This document shows positions 12,421-25,500 of a stretch of DNA of 64,000 nt, in pieces. Positions within the stretch are counted from its first letter, which is position 1. Every line of letters begins with the position of its first letter. Below the pieces are notes generated by a model that was not told where the DNA came from, ran no database searches, and saw nothing but the letters and a program-made list of their open reading frames with translations. The stretch is from Telopea speciosissima (taxonomy: Eukaryota > Streptophyta > Magnoliopsida > Proteales > Proteaceae), in contig NC_057924.1 of the NCBI RefSeq assembly GCF_018873765.1, positions 10,565,001 through 10,629,000 on the forward strand, given 5' to 3'. Position numbers and translations under genes: made by a program.

Positions 12421-12957
12421 TGGGTCAAGGCAAGGGAAATTCGTGTTATTTTCATAGGCAGTGGCACGAAGTATGCCAATTAAGTCCAAAAGTCAACGTA
12501 CTTTATCCTTTAGGTGATTGGATTATTTTAAAAGTGTTCATGCCTAATGAAGTATAATGTTTTACTATTTATTAATAGTAAAAATATCAATTGCAAATCA
12601 AATAAAATCGAGAAATCATCAAAATTGGATCTAATAAATAATTTACAAATCAGTTTGATTTTTTGTCTTAAAAAATAAAATTATTTATTAAATGATTTGA
12701 TTGGATTTGATTTGATTTGATATCAGTACATGAATTAAATCATGGGGAAAATAATCCTCTTCAATTCCCTGCGTGTGTGCACGGTGTCAGTTTGGGCTAG
12801 AGATGCTAACACCGGCAGTTTGGACATCCAATGGTGCCAGGCTCGAGAAGAAATAAGAAAAAAATATAAAAATCGAAGTCTTTGAGCTCAGACTGTTCGA
12901 TGTCTGAGCTGCAAAGTGTCAATATCACCACCTTGAACTATTGCACTGCATATTTTA

Positions 12958-13043
12958 GGGAATTGGAGAGGATTAAAATCCCTGTTATGGACAGAGTGTT
13001 TTCCCTTGTCTAATTATCTTGGATTAAAATCCTCTCAAATTCC
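12958..13043. repeat. Short foldback repeat
   Basis: The arms GGATTAAAATCC-containing 12958-12982 and 13021-13043 are near-complementary around a 38-bp loop. It directly adjoins the MITE at 13062-13242. The phrase TTTTAGGGAATTAGAGAG recurs at about 13402, suggesting a second broken copy. Confidence 0.5.
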
Positions 13044-13061
13044 TTGATTGCAGAGTGTGGT

Positions 13062-13242
13062 GGATCATTATCACCTCCAGTTCCCTGTCCGGTCCAGTTC
13101 AGTTCCCCAATTCTTCTAACAAGGGGAGCTGGAATGACCACCCTACCCCTACCCAAACACTATGCCCAGGTGGGATCCATCACTCCCTATTAGAGGAATT
13201 GGGAAACTGGTTCAGGTAGGGAACTAAATGAGATAATTTTTC
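13062..13242. mobile_element. Mutator-like MITE with 9-bp TSD (intact copy)
   Basis: Exact direct repeat GAGTGTGGT at 13053-13061 and 13243-13251. The left end is GGATCATTATCACCTCC and the right end on the other strand is GAAAAATTATCTC. Inner arms (CCAATTCTTCTAA and complement) are related. The body is shared with the copies at 8072, 37125 and 56420. Confidence 0.8.
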
Positions 13243-13978
13243 GAGTGTGGTGCAGTTCCGGTTGAGAGGTTGAGACACCTGGTAGACGTGACACACAATG
13301 ATCCAACATTGATCTAGTTAGTTTATTTTTCTTTCTTCTCAAACTCGACACCGTTAGATGTCGCATCTGCCAAGTGTTGAGCTTTCAGCCCCAAAGTGCA
13401 GTTTTAGGGAATTAGAGAGAATTTTTTTCTTCCAATTATCTCCTTCTTCAACGGCTAGTGGAGGTCAATGCTTGTTACAATTTATACCTCACCACGTGTT
13501 GAGCAAATAAAAAGCACCATAAATATTAGGATCTGCGTGTGTTGTGGACGGTAATAATGGTTCCCACATTAACCACCGTGGTGATTGCGCGTGGTGATAT
13601 TAGCGGACTAAAGAATCACGTGGCTTTCGGGATCGCACAACAAAACGGTTACATATTCCATTTCCTCTTTTGCCGTCCATTAAAAAGAAAGGAAACAAAT
13701 GTGAGCAAAGAAGCCCCTTTTTATCTTCTATTGCTGCCCTAAAGTTGTCTATGGCTCCATAAATGCTTCTTAACATGGAGAATCTAAGTCTCGCATGGAA
13801 AAATGTCCATAAAAAAACTATAATCAAACTAGTCCACATTACACAAAAGTGCACATCTTGATCCATGCATGCCGGCCAAGACCTTTCTATTACATTACAT
13901 CACATCATACTACATATATACATATATACATAGACTTCGTTATTTCTGTGTGATACACGACGATCATATAAAAAAAAA

Positions 13979-14124
13979 GGGGAGAAAGTTCTCTGTCCGG
14001 GAGTGTGGCCTATGCCAGCATTTCCATGAGTCTATCTCTCTCCTCCCCATTTGAAAAGATACCTCTGTCCCCTTGTTTTGAAGAGGAGAGAGTAGGCTAC
14101 ACTCCCGACAAAAAACTTCTTCCC
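13979..14124. mobile_element. Mutator-like foldback MITE in an A-tract
   Basis: The left end GGGGAGAAAGTTCTCTGTCC and the right end GGGAAGAAGTTTTTTGTCGG (other strand) are both followed by GGGAGTGT(G/A)GCCTA. It is flanked by nine A on each side (13970-13978; 14125-14133), consistent with a 9-bp TSD, although an A-run is weak proof. Same family as 59143-59276. Confidence 0.6.
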
Positions 14125-15260
14125 AAAAAAAAAAATTACCAACATGGAATCAAAGTTGATTTTTTTTTTTTTTTTAGTTTGATTAATCCAACAAGTAGGA
14201 TGATTAGGACAAGGAGTACGTAGTAAGGTGTGGGGGGAGAGGGAAATTTTTTTTTTTTTTGGGTAAGAGATCGTGGATGGAATCTTACATAACAAGTCAA
14301 TGGAAGCATGGGAAGAGGCGTATTTGCATCCAGTTAGAAACCCACATGTCAGAGAGAGAGAGAGAGAGAGAGAGTATGAGAAGGCACATGATATCAACAG
14401 TGTGACCATCATTTTCCTATAATTTGTTGGGGGAAAGGCTCTCTAAGCCTAAGACGTACACTGCGTCTCCTCACATGAATTATTATTTTGTTTTTTAAGA
14501 AAAATAAAAAATAATTAAAATAATCAATGTGAGAAGGTGTAGAGTATCTTGCTTGCTTAGAGAACCTTCTCTCAATTTTTTTTTTCTTTTTTTCGAGCAC
14601 ATATATGGGTTTTATTACTAGTCTCAGCCGTTTCATAGTCCAAGTATTTTGTACATTCTTAATAGATGCAATTAAAAATGTTATTGTTTAACTAATATCT
14701 TTATTTTACCTATAGAATGATGCTTTCAAGTCTTCCCACAAGTTTTCTTATACTCCTCTTGAAGTACTTCGGATTTTTTAAAAATATTTTGGGGAAGTGT
14801 TCAAGGACTATATAAGAGTTTGCAAATTGGACCATTTTTGTTTGTTTTTGGCATTTCAATTTATGTTATTTCTAGTTATTAATGTATTTAAAAGGATCTA
14901 TTTAGAAGAAAAAAAACTGTGATATTGTTTTCCACATAGCTAAAAATTTCTTTATTTAGATTCAAAAAAAAAATGAGATGCATAAACCAAAAGGCTTAGA
15001 AATGAAATAAATTTTTAAAAGAAAAATGGGGAAGAAAAGTTGACAATAATAGAGGGATAATGATCAAGAAAAAAAATAAAAAAAGAAAGAGAAACATATA
15101 TAGGGCCACATATGTTTATCATTTTTTTCTTCGTCCACTATTTTTATTTTTTTTTTGAATTTTTTGTTAATATTCCCACATAAATCTTCTAATTGGTTTT
15201 AAATTTAGGGCAAAACAGAAGAAGTGAAAACTTGGAACCCTCTCCATGTAGATTAATTAA

Positions 15261-15298
15261 TTGGCAAGCTAGTTGTAGCAAATCCACTAGCTTGCCAA
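15261..15298. repeat. Perfect 12-bp inverted repeat
   Basis: TTGGCAAGCTAG (15261-15272) and CTAGCTTGCCAA (15287-15298) are exact reverse complements around a 14-base loop. Probably the core of a decayed foldback element. Confidence 0.6.
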
Positions 15299-16194
15299 AT
15301 TTGATAGTCTATCTCAATCGTATGACTTATCATGTATAGATTGTTACTCTTGTTTTTTTTTTTTCAAAGTTTTTTATAAATTGCACTTCATAGACTTTGT
15401 GAAAATTTTAAGTATATGGCGACAAAAAAAAGAGGGTATTTGATTGATATGATTTTTTCATAATGGATAAATGATGATGCAGATAATATATCAACCAAAT
15501 TATGGCCTCCACACCCATATTGCAAATTTTAAAAAGACGCGATTGAATCATGTCGGAAGCAAAATCCCATGAATTTAATAACTCGTTGTAAGAAGTGAGG
15601 TCAACCTACCCAGTTTTTTACTATCAAAGAAAGGGATGGAAATATAGCAAAAGCAATTGGATCATAGTTTAACTCTCCGTCAACATTCCAACTGAATGGT
15701 TTGTTTTCCCATTTGAACTGTTTATATGATTATTCTAATTGTTGGATAGATGAAGAAGTGATTTGCATATGCCACATGTCAAATTTGGAAGCCTGTCTCA
15801 ATCATGTGGTTAATATGTATAATTTTTTTTATTTAATAATTTTAGTTTTTCTTCTAACTTTGAAAAGAAAACAACTTCTCTAAAACATTAAAACAATATG
15901 TAATAGCCTTCCAATTAGTCTACTAAATTTAGGACCCATCATTATTGCTATTTGGCTAAAATTTCCAATTATGGATCAATTTTTTTATGGAAAAAATACT
16001 TCAATTACAGAAGATCAAAAGGAGTACTTTGGTTCATGCACAAAGGCCCCAGCTAATCCATATGTGTTATCGTTCTAGCTAATTGGTTAGCCAACACAAT
16101 ATTAGTTCTATTGATATATGATAACTTACACCTGTTAAAACTTGTATACAAACAAGCGGAAAACAACTACTTGGACAGTTGGTTGGGGACCTAG

Positions 16195-16283
16195 ATCCTC
16201 TCCAGTGCGCATCCAATAGTTGGAGGCACCTAGGCACACATATCGAGTTCCTCCAACCGTTGGATGTGTGTTGGAGAGGATCT
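16195..16283. repeat. Foldback repeat
   Basis: GATCCTCTCCAGTGCGCATCC near 16195 is complementary, with gaps, to GGATGTGTGTTGGAGAGGATC near 16262. Inner segments AGTTGGAGG and CCTCCAACC also pair. No clear TSD. Confidence 0.5.
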
Positions 16284-17644
16284 CTTTCTATTGGTTGGAG
16301 CCTTACCAATAGAGCGAAGGCTCCCAAGAGATCACAGGTTCGACTTTCTTGTTTTGATTGTGATACTCCTTTTGAAAAAATGGAGCCTTAAAAAATTTAG
16401 ACCAATCAAGTCTTGCATGTACATGTTGCACTCAACACATGTCTCACTCATTGCCATTTAAAAATATATATAAAGATATTTCTTAAAACAAAAGTGACAC
16501 ATGTCCTATTTATTGCCGATTAAAGTATATAGAAAAATATTTTTGAAAGCAAAAGAGACAGGTTTTGTACGCTAACAATACACTGTTAGCTACACGTACA
16601 TGTAATGGACCCAAGCTTTAAAACATACATGGTGTATCTTACCAGCTGCTTTTGTATTTGATTGGCGAAGCTGAAAACTCTACTTTGACTACTCCCTTAA
16701 TTAACCCAAGTTATCCAAACAAGTGAACCATTGACTGGAGAAAGAACTTTGTCCGGCTACGTAGTGAATAGTAACTCCTCCGTGTGTCTCTCACTTTCCT
16801 ACTTCCTATGAAATGATGCCCACCTCCTCTTGTAATAGGAGAGAGAGAAAGACACGCACGGAGATGCTAACGTACATTACATAGCTGAAACAAGAAAATC
16901 ACTCCCCCCATATGTAGGAAAAATCTTTTAATCACCAAGGTTGATTACGACAAGATTATAACATTGGATGATCCAACCATCTGAGGCTGATGATTCTATA
17001 AAAATTGTGGAACTACCCATGGGACCCACCAGTCTTAGTTTAGAGTATCAAACGTATCATATTCCAATGGTTATTATTTCTTGTCTCCAACCAGCCCAAC
17101 AGTGTGGGCGCGTCTAGTTTTGTCTTTCTACCCCCAAAAATAAAAAAAAGAGTCTAGTTTTGTCTCCAGTTCAAACCATACTTTCAAGTCACTGGAGAGG
17201 ATTATTGCAAAGCGAGTAAACGGCGAAAAGCGTGTGCTTCTATGTATGAATTTTACGACTTTTACGTGCCGGCATGATCGCTCGCGAGTCATGCATGGTT
17301 TTAGCATTAATTATTTTATATTATATATTTATTTATTATTAATATTAATATTGCCGTTTCATATTAATTAATAAATCGTAAGAAAAGATAGTGGGAAAGC
17401 GAGCGATAAAAACGGAATTTCATACATTTTTGATGAAAACGACGATGACGACGTGAGCGCTAGTGAAGAGAGAGAACGACAAAAAGCGAAGGATAGAAGT
17501 TCGAGAAACGAGAGCGAAAACCAAAGCAAAAAGCAATTTAACCAGAGAAAGTGAAAGAGAGAGACGACGAACGCCTAAAATAAGGCACGCCTCGTCATCG
17601 TGTGTCTTAAAAGACTTTTCCTTTTTTTTGATTTCTCATTTCCC

Positions 17645-17668
17645 CTCTCTCTCTCTCTCTCTCTCTCT
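17645..17668 (+). repeat. CT microsatellite in the probable VAL2 5' leader
   Basis: Uninterrupted CT dinucleotides, 223 bases before the VAL2 start codon, within CT-rich sequence (17640-17725). CT-rich leaders are common in plants. A regulatory role is only inferred. Confidence 0.6.
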
Positions 17669-17890
17669 TTACAAAACGGCAAAACCCTCTCTGTCCCCCT
17701 CTCTCTCGTTTTGCTCTCTCTGTGTTTGTGTCGAAACTCTAATCTCACTATGATTACTGATCACGGCACAACTATCTTCTCATCCCCTTCTTTTCAAGTA
17801 CTTCTCTAGGGTTTTTGTTCTTCGCATTGTTCCTTTTTGTTCGCTTTTCTTTCTTGGTTCTTGTTAAAAAAGGTTTTTTTGTTAGCTTCG

Positions 17891-19532
17891 ATGTCGTCTT
17901 CGTCTTCTGTGAATAGCGGTTGCTTTAATCCGGACTGTAAAGAAGTTAAACCAGAGAGGTTACGGAAAGGATGGCGTCTTCGAAATGGAGAGGTTGCTGA
18001 ACTCTGCGATCGATGCGGGTAAGTAATATATATTGTTTTTATGTAGTTTTTACTCTCTCCTTGTTGGATGTTATGGAACAAGTTCTCATATTTTCTTCCG
18101 TTTCCGTTGTTGTACTTCTGTTCTGTTCTAATTTTCAGTGACTTGGAGTTGGTGGATCGGTTTCCATTGGTTTTTAATATGTTCGAGGTTTAATTTATGT
18201 GATTAGGAGGTTTCGTTGTTGTGCTAAGCTTCTGCTTTTGGTTGATTGAATTTTTTGGACGATAAAGCTTTGGTTTCTCTCTCTCTCTCTCTCCCTTAAG
18301 TTTCATTGAAAGACTACGAGCTTCGTTCTTGAATGGACTGGCTTCAAGTCTTTGTTTTATGTTCTGGTGGTTTCTAAGTTTTACACGAAGTTGACGTGTA
18401 GTACATCAACCCCCCCCCCAACCCCCTCCTTGAGGTGGGCCGCCCTGACGGGGGGAGGGAAGGGGAGGTGCTTGAATTTCGGGTGTTTGTTTTGATCTAC
18501 AATGGTTATTTTCTGACTGTTGCATCCACTACAGGAACTTTTTTCACCTATTTTGTTTCTGTTACTTCCCTTGAGAAAGGATTGCTCTTTAGAACTATGC
18601 GACCAATCGTTCGATTACTCTGTTTGACCGCTAGACCCTTCTAAGATTAATGTTTGGCATAGATGGGTTTTGTTTTCTCTTGTGGTTTAGGTTCCCAAGG
18701 ACTAAAACTATTTGAGGTTCTGGTTTATCTAGTGCGGCGGTTGTTTCTGGGATTGTATCCTTATATGCTTCTCCTTTACGTGTAGCTGAGCCTTTTAAAG
18801 CGTGTCTAACTTATCCAAATTGTGATCATCGATTTTATCAACTCCTTATGATTCATTTAATACTTTAACTGTCGATTTTTCCTGGTTCTCTATCTCTCAC
18901 CTGGGTTTATCCAGTAATGAGAAACATTAGGTAATTATTTAGTCTGTATTCTTTTTTGCATTCTCTCATCTAAATCAGAACTGCCTCTTTATGCATATAT
19001 GGCATTGATCACAGTCTTATTCTGAACAGGTTTCTAATTTGGTACAATATAATGTTTTGATCAAGCTTACTTCGGAGTTACTCTTAGGATTTTCTAGCCA
19101 TCTCCTCTAGAAATGTTAATTCTTTTGCAATTGCTAGTCACCTATTCACAGAATTTCCTTGTAAATATTCCTTGTCAAAAAATGGAAGTATGTGTAGAAA
19201 AGCTGTTCTCTTTGGGTGAGGAGGTTTATTCTGTTGTTCTTGTTGCTAATCTGGACTTGACTTGGATCAATATGTAATCTGTGCTTTAATAGATGTAGAT
19301 CTGTGTTACCCGTACAGCAAGAATGAGGCATGCATAGGGAATTTATTTGTTGAAATATCTCACATGGATACAAAACCAACTTTGAAGTGTCTTCGTAACT
19401 TAGATTTGCATCCATTATCCATCTTCTAGTGTGGTTCTGCAGTTCAGAAGGTTCAAGTTTTCTATCTTAAAGCATAGTTGAGACTGCATTTGTACCTCTC
19501 TCTCTCTCTCTCTCTCTCTCCCCCCCTCCCAC

Positions 19533-19580
<48 letters not shown>

Positions 19581-22500
19581 TACTTGTTGCCACTGTACAT
19601 GTTGTGATGCTTAATTGATGGTGTCGGGAAAAACTATATACGTTGATTCTTTTTTATGTAAATTCTTCATATGTGATGTTAGTATTATGTGACTCTAGCT
19701 CTGCATATGAGGAGGGGAGATATTGTGAAACTTTTCACTCAGATGCTGCTGGTTGGAGGAACTGTGAATCTTGTGGGAAGGTGAGTTGAAAATTCAACAT
19801 CTGGTTTTCACATTTTTCTGTCAGGCTTTTGGTATATGCATATGATTACTTTCAAAGATTAACACTAAATGCTTAGCACATCTCCCAACTTACATTATTT
19901 CCTTTCTTGAGGATATCATGATTATTTATGCTCTGAATCTTCTAATGGGAATGCTCTCCTGCAGCGGGTGCACTGTGGATGTATTGTTTCATTCCATGCA
20001 GTTGCACTATTGGATGCTGGAGGAGTTGAGTGCATGGCATGTGCTAATAAAAATTTCATTATGGTGAGAACTCTCTTTTTGTTTGTGTGTGTGTGTGTGT
20101 GACACCCCATGTTGTGAGAATTCATTATTTTGTTCCCCCCCCCCCCCCCCTGTTATATGTTATCCTCCTAGTAAATTTTAATTCAGTTACTATGAGAAGG
20201 TAGATTTGTTTCTTACTCTGCTTGATCGTTTAATATTTAATTTTTAATGATATTTTCATACAGAAGTATCATTATTAATGCATGGGCCGTTGCTTCCATT
20301 TTAGTGTTTTTGTGTGAAACTTATTACCATAAGAGCTTTTGCCTTGCAAATTCTAATTGCTCTCCTTGCTTTGGGGTTATAAATGATTGTTCCAAATTGA
20401 GTCTAGGAATATCTGGATCCACCTAAACTGGGCCCCTCAAATTCCAATTTTTGTATGCATGTTGTTGATGCAGGAGCAATTCCTTGGACTGCCGAACCCA
20501 GTTGGGAATCCAGATGGAGATGAAACGAGTCCAATTTGGGTCTTTGGTCTAGTAGGATATTTTAGGATTTTATTTATTTATATTTTGGGATTAACATGTA
20601 ATCTTTTATTTGGGTAGGTTAAGTAGGAGACAGCGACTATGATTTAGTTTCCAAACTAGAAATAGGTTTATTTTCATGTTGGGTTTCTTCTTTTATTGCT
20701 ATACATGTACCGTGCTATTAGAATTCAGATTTTGAGAATGAATTATAAGTTGAGTTTGTGAGGTGTGAAACCTGTGTGGCTTGTGTGATCCTTCCCTCTT
20801 CCCCCCTTGCTTCCCTGCGATTTGGTTTCGCTTCTCATTCTTTGTCCTTGTTCGTGCGATTAACAGATCAATATCCCTCACGAAGTTGATTTAGTTTCCA
20901 AACTAGAAATAGGTTTTTCTGTTGATTTGGTGGGCCCATAAATGATCCGAGCCAGGGTTTTCAAACCCATCCTGGAATGCATCGTTGGGTTTCATCTATA
21001 TTCTATTTTATGATTTCCTAGATTCATACATAATCAGAAAGCCCATTATTACTCCAATACTCGACTGGAAAACTAGGGGCATCTGCGCTTTATTTTATGA
21101 AATATAGAAAATCTCCTATAACAGGTTAATTCTTATTCTATTGATTTCTGTGGATCTTAGAATTTTAAGTGTGGTTCCAGCAATTAATTTGCTTCAAGAA
21201 TCCCTACTAGAATTTTGAGCCACATCACTATTTCTTTCTTATATGCAATATTGGAATTTTTTTTCCTTCATGAGGTGCTACATCCCCCCCACCCCAAAAA
21301 GAAAGACCGAAAAAGAAGAAGAAAAGAAAGCCTTCAGTGCCTTCAGTCTTGTAGATTTTGAAACAAAGAGGTTGAGAGGGAGTTGGCATTTGGATTGGTT
21401 GTGTTAACCTGGCATTTCATTCTCTTGTATAGAACTTGCCGGCTTGAATATAGCTTTACAAAACATAGCATTTGCTTTGAAATTTCACTGTTATGAGATT
21501 ATCTTGTTAACAAAACAGACTTTGCCTCTTTTTCTTTGGTTGACTGATCAGGCACTTAGGCTTGCTGTTCTGTCTAATATTGAAGTCACTTTCATGTGAT
21601 TGACAGGGATATGATGCCCTAGCACAATATACCCTTTCTAAGTGTTTGATGACAAATAGGAACTAGGTCATCATTGAACAGGTCTGATGTAAAAGTGAAA
21701 AGTTTTATATACAGTTTCTTACTATGTTTCCTTACCTTTTTGTAACTATGCCTTTGCTGAGAGCAGAATGGTATACCGGTTTCTTTTTACCATGCATCCT
21801 GCTTTCCCATAACCAGATACTGTTTTCATTTTTTAGGCTTTATAATTTTTACAATGTTAGTTTTCAGTATGTAATGCATTTTCTTTTGTATCAAAATTCT
21901 GTATGTGATCTAAGGTCCTCCACAATTACTAATATTTACTAATTTTGGATCATGCTTATTCTTTAATTAATCACCTGTTTTTATGTGTAATCAATCATCT
22001 ATTGGCATGGTAGATCTCATAGCGAACATACACATCCGTTTCGATTCTTTGTTACTGTAAAATCATCCTTGAAAAGTGGTAGTTCTTTCATGTTGCTTCC
22101 GCTAGATGCTGAAATTCTTCAACCATCCCTTTCTTCATAAAAAGAACCCATTTTATGTTATAACGTTTGTTTATCCCTTTCTCAGGCACCAAACCCTGTA
22201 TGGCCCTCGCCGTTATTTCTGCATCTACCTCTACCTGATAGACTTAAAGATCTCTCTGTTAAAAACTGGAATCCATTTGCTGGTCCAAGTGCAGTTGCTA
22301 CTCAATGGCGTCAAGCACCCAATCTATGGAATGCTGCTACGGTTCAGACTGAATTACATCCAAGAATGCCTTACGAGATTGACAGATTAAATGGAATTGA
22401 TAAATTGATTTCTGGTGAGCGTCCACCTGCCCCAGGCATGGAGAAGATGAAAAGTGTAGATCAATCTGAAAGAGTAACATCTAGCAACCACAAAACTTTG

Positions 22501-25500
22501 CCGCCAGAAAGATTTGCAAATGGGAATGCTGGTATCGACACTGCACCTGCATCAAATGCATTTCATAGGGAAGAAATGGCCGTGGATGGTTTGCAACACT
22601 CACGCCGCTTTGCAGGAGATAAAGAATCAATAGAGCCGAAAAAGGGAGTGATTGCTGAACCTGGCAGGAATACTCCTGCGGCAGGAATAAACTATGAGGC
22701 ACATCCAAATGTGAATATGTCAGTGCAATCTATTCCAAAGGATGATAAATCTTCTTCACATGTCGGTTTTGGTTTACCTTATGCTTCACCTAATGAGACA
22801 AATGGTCCTACCAAGGTTTTTGGACCTCAAGCACAACGACAAACGCCTCCATCTGCTATTACAAAGCCATTCTTGGCTGGTCCACATAATGGAGTGGAAT
22901 CAACTGCTGAAACTCTAGTACGCAATGGAAGACCTCGTGGGGATACTCGAGGAAGGCATCATTTGCTTCCACGATACTGGCCAAGGATAACTGATCAAGA
23001 GTTGCAACAAATCTCAGGAGAGTATCCTCTATTTTTATGTGGTCTTTTGACGTAAAAGGATTTCTGGGCTGACTTATATATATATATATTTATAATCATA
23101 ATGATGAAATCGTTTCTGATTTTGATTTCAGATTCGCTATAGTGTCTGGTAGTGTTATGTTTTCGATTTGTGAGCTAAAAAGTAATTGCTTTATAGTGCC
23201 TTGGTATGATATCTCATCCCTACCTTTTGGGGTTGTGTGAAAATTCAGCTTATTTTACGCCTTGACCATATTGAAGCTCAAACTCTGTCATCACTCCTTT
23301 GTTTGAGAAGATGTTAAGTGCCAGTGATGCAGGGCGAATAGGGCGTTTGGTGCTCCCAAAAAAATGTGCAGAGGTGAGCATGTAGTTTTTTCAATTTGAC
23401 TTTTAAATGTATTCAATTATATGTAAAAATAGAAGTGTGTTCAATATTGTGCTCTTTAAGTTCACCACATAAATTAAGAATGCAGCTTCTTCTGTAGTTT
23501 GGAACACATGCCACAACAAATGTTAAAATCAGTATTTGAAATGTGAATGGTTTCATCTCAACAATTCCCTGGACTCTTGTTTTGGAAATATTTAACTGGT
23601 TTTCTGATGCTCGGAAAAGAAGCTTGTTTGTTTGATTTTTTTTTGTTGTTGTTGCTATCTATCAAATGTATCCTGCTTTTACATTCATTGTGAATCTTGT
23701 ACATTTGTGCAAGCTGTCAATGTGAATTGTCAAATTTTCTATTGCACCCATCAGCTCTGGTACTGATGTTGCAGTCCGTGCAATTTTTAGTTTTTTGCAT
23801 TTCTTGTGAGCTCAGAGTTCCCCCCCCCCCCTTCTGAATACTTTATTTTGTCCAATGAGCTCCGTGGAATATCACGTGGATCGAAGATCAGGTCAGTTGT
23901 ATGCTGGTAGTAGTCATGTCTGATTCTGGAAAAATATCCATTTTCCAGAAGGGAAGAGTTTATTTTGTTGTATGTGATCCTTGAACATGTAGCATTTATA
24001 AGAAACAAAGATGAAGAAATGAAAAGGACCGAAAAGGCAACGGTGAGGTTGCTCCATTGTGACCAAGTGGTCATGGGTTTGAGTCTGGAAACAGCCTCTC
24101 TGTGAAAGCAGGAGTAAGGTTGCGTACATTATGAACCTCCCCAGACCCCGCAGTAGCGAGAAGCCTCGTGCACTGGGTACACCCTTTTTTTATATCATAT
24201 GAATTATGTATTACGTTTCTTTAGGATCTGGATCCAACAGCATTTATTGATAAGCAATTTCTATGGAACAGGCATACTTTCCTTCAATTTCACAACCAGA
24301 AGGGTTACCTTTAAAAGTCCAGGATGCAAGAGGCAAGGAATGGGTATTCCAGTTCCGTTTCTGGCCCAATAATAACAGCAGGATGTATGTTTTGGAAGGG
24401 GTTACACCATGTATTCAGTCAATGCAATTGCAAGCAGGTGACACAGGTATCTGCCAAATTCAATTGGAATTAGGCATAATTCTTGTTTCCTGTTTTATTT
24501 ATTTTTTGTTGGGAAATGAGATTCATCTATCTTCAACCGGTATACTACTGGCGTTTTTTCAAGAGGCATGTGAGGGTGACACCTTAGAGGGCGGGCTTTG
24601 GTGCAAAGGTAAGGTTGCTCCATTGTGACCAAGTGGTCACGGGTTCGAGTCTGGAAACAACCTCTTTGTGAAAGCAGGGGTAAGGCTGTGTACATTATGA
24701 CCCTCCCCAGACCCCACAGTGGCGGGAGCCTTGTGCACTGGGTAAGCCCTTTTTTTTTATGTGAGAGTGACACCTTGAGGACTTGAGACTAAAGGAGCTG
24801 CCTTAGGTATCACATTTCAGAGGATGAGGTGCACACCTTATTATTGGAGTGGCTGCCTCATTCATCAATCGAAAATAGGGTCCTCTTCACTATACTAAGG
24901 CTGAAAACGTAATCACTTTCCAATGTCCTTTTAGTTTCTTAAACAAATGCCTCATTTATTATTCATAATGGCATTCAACTTCCTTTGAGGTTTCAACAAA
25001 AAGATACTTCTAGATTATATTTCTTGTTTAATGGAGTCTCTGATAGTGCTGAGCTACCAGCTGACAGTGTGATGATTTCTTAAGTTCCTTGTTATCATAT
25101 GTTTTTGTTAGAAGCTGTGATTCTATTACTGATGTAAACAGATGACTGAAAATGCTTTATATTTTCTCAATCTACAGGTTGTCATGCAATCTTACTAGAG
25201 GCTTTTTTCTTGTTTCATTTTAATCCCCCCCCCTTTCTATAGTTGAATCATTTTTATACTTTCCGCTTTCTCTTCTCTATAAATTTTTTTCTTCTAAAGA
25301 GATGAGGAATGTTAGGATTTAGCCTCGCATTTTGAGGTGTATGCCTTATGCATCTTTTGGTTCAACATTTCTTCACATCTTGGCCTTTGAAATATTGACG
25401 TATGGTCTACATTCATTGCTTCTGTTATTTGTAAGCGATAATGTTTGTTGTAGTCATGCAAAACTGTGGCTTCAAAGTTATTACCTGTTTAAACACCTCA

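Larger units (their letters stand above)
14134..17460. other. Intergenic AT-rich DNA upstream of VAL2
   Basis: No gene recognised in 3.3 kb. Contains homopolymer A and T runs and a GA microsatellite at about 14350-14374. The stretch CCAAATTTGATAGTCTATCTC near 15295 has a diverged partner (CAAATTTGGAAGCCTGTCTC) near 15780. Foldback sequences are listed separately. The last few hundred bases should hold the VAL2 promoter, but no TATA box could be assigned with confidence. Confidence 0.5.

Noticed and set aside
14032-14412. 126-codon open frame on the minus strand
   Set aside because: Made of SL/S-rich and K-rich runs from CT/GA and A/T simple repeats over a MITE. No coding signature.
16305-16395. 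tRNA or SINE suggested by AGATCACAGGTTCGAC
   Set aside because: Only the B-box-like element is convincing. No acceptor stem, tail or TSD could be found.
17837-17890. Earlier in-frame start for VAL2
   Set aside because: The codon at 17837 is TTG, and the upstream residues are hydrophobic translation of T-rich leader. The first ATG is 17891.
24642-24654. tRNA gene suggested by a perfect B-box GGTTCGAGTC
   Set aside because: It belongs to the tRNA-derived head of the Au-like SINE. There is no cloverleaf with a proper acceptor stem.
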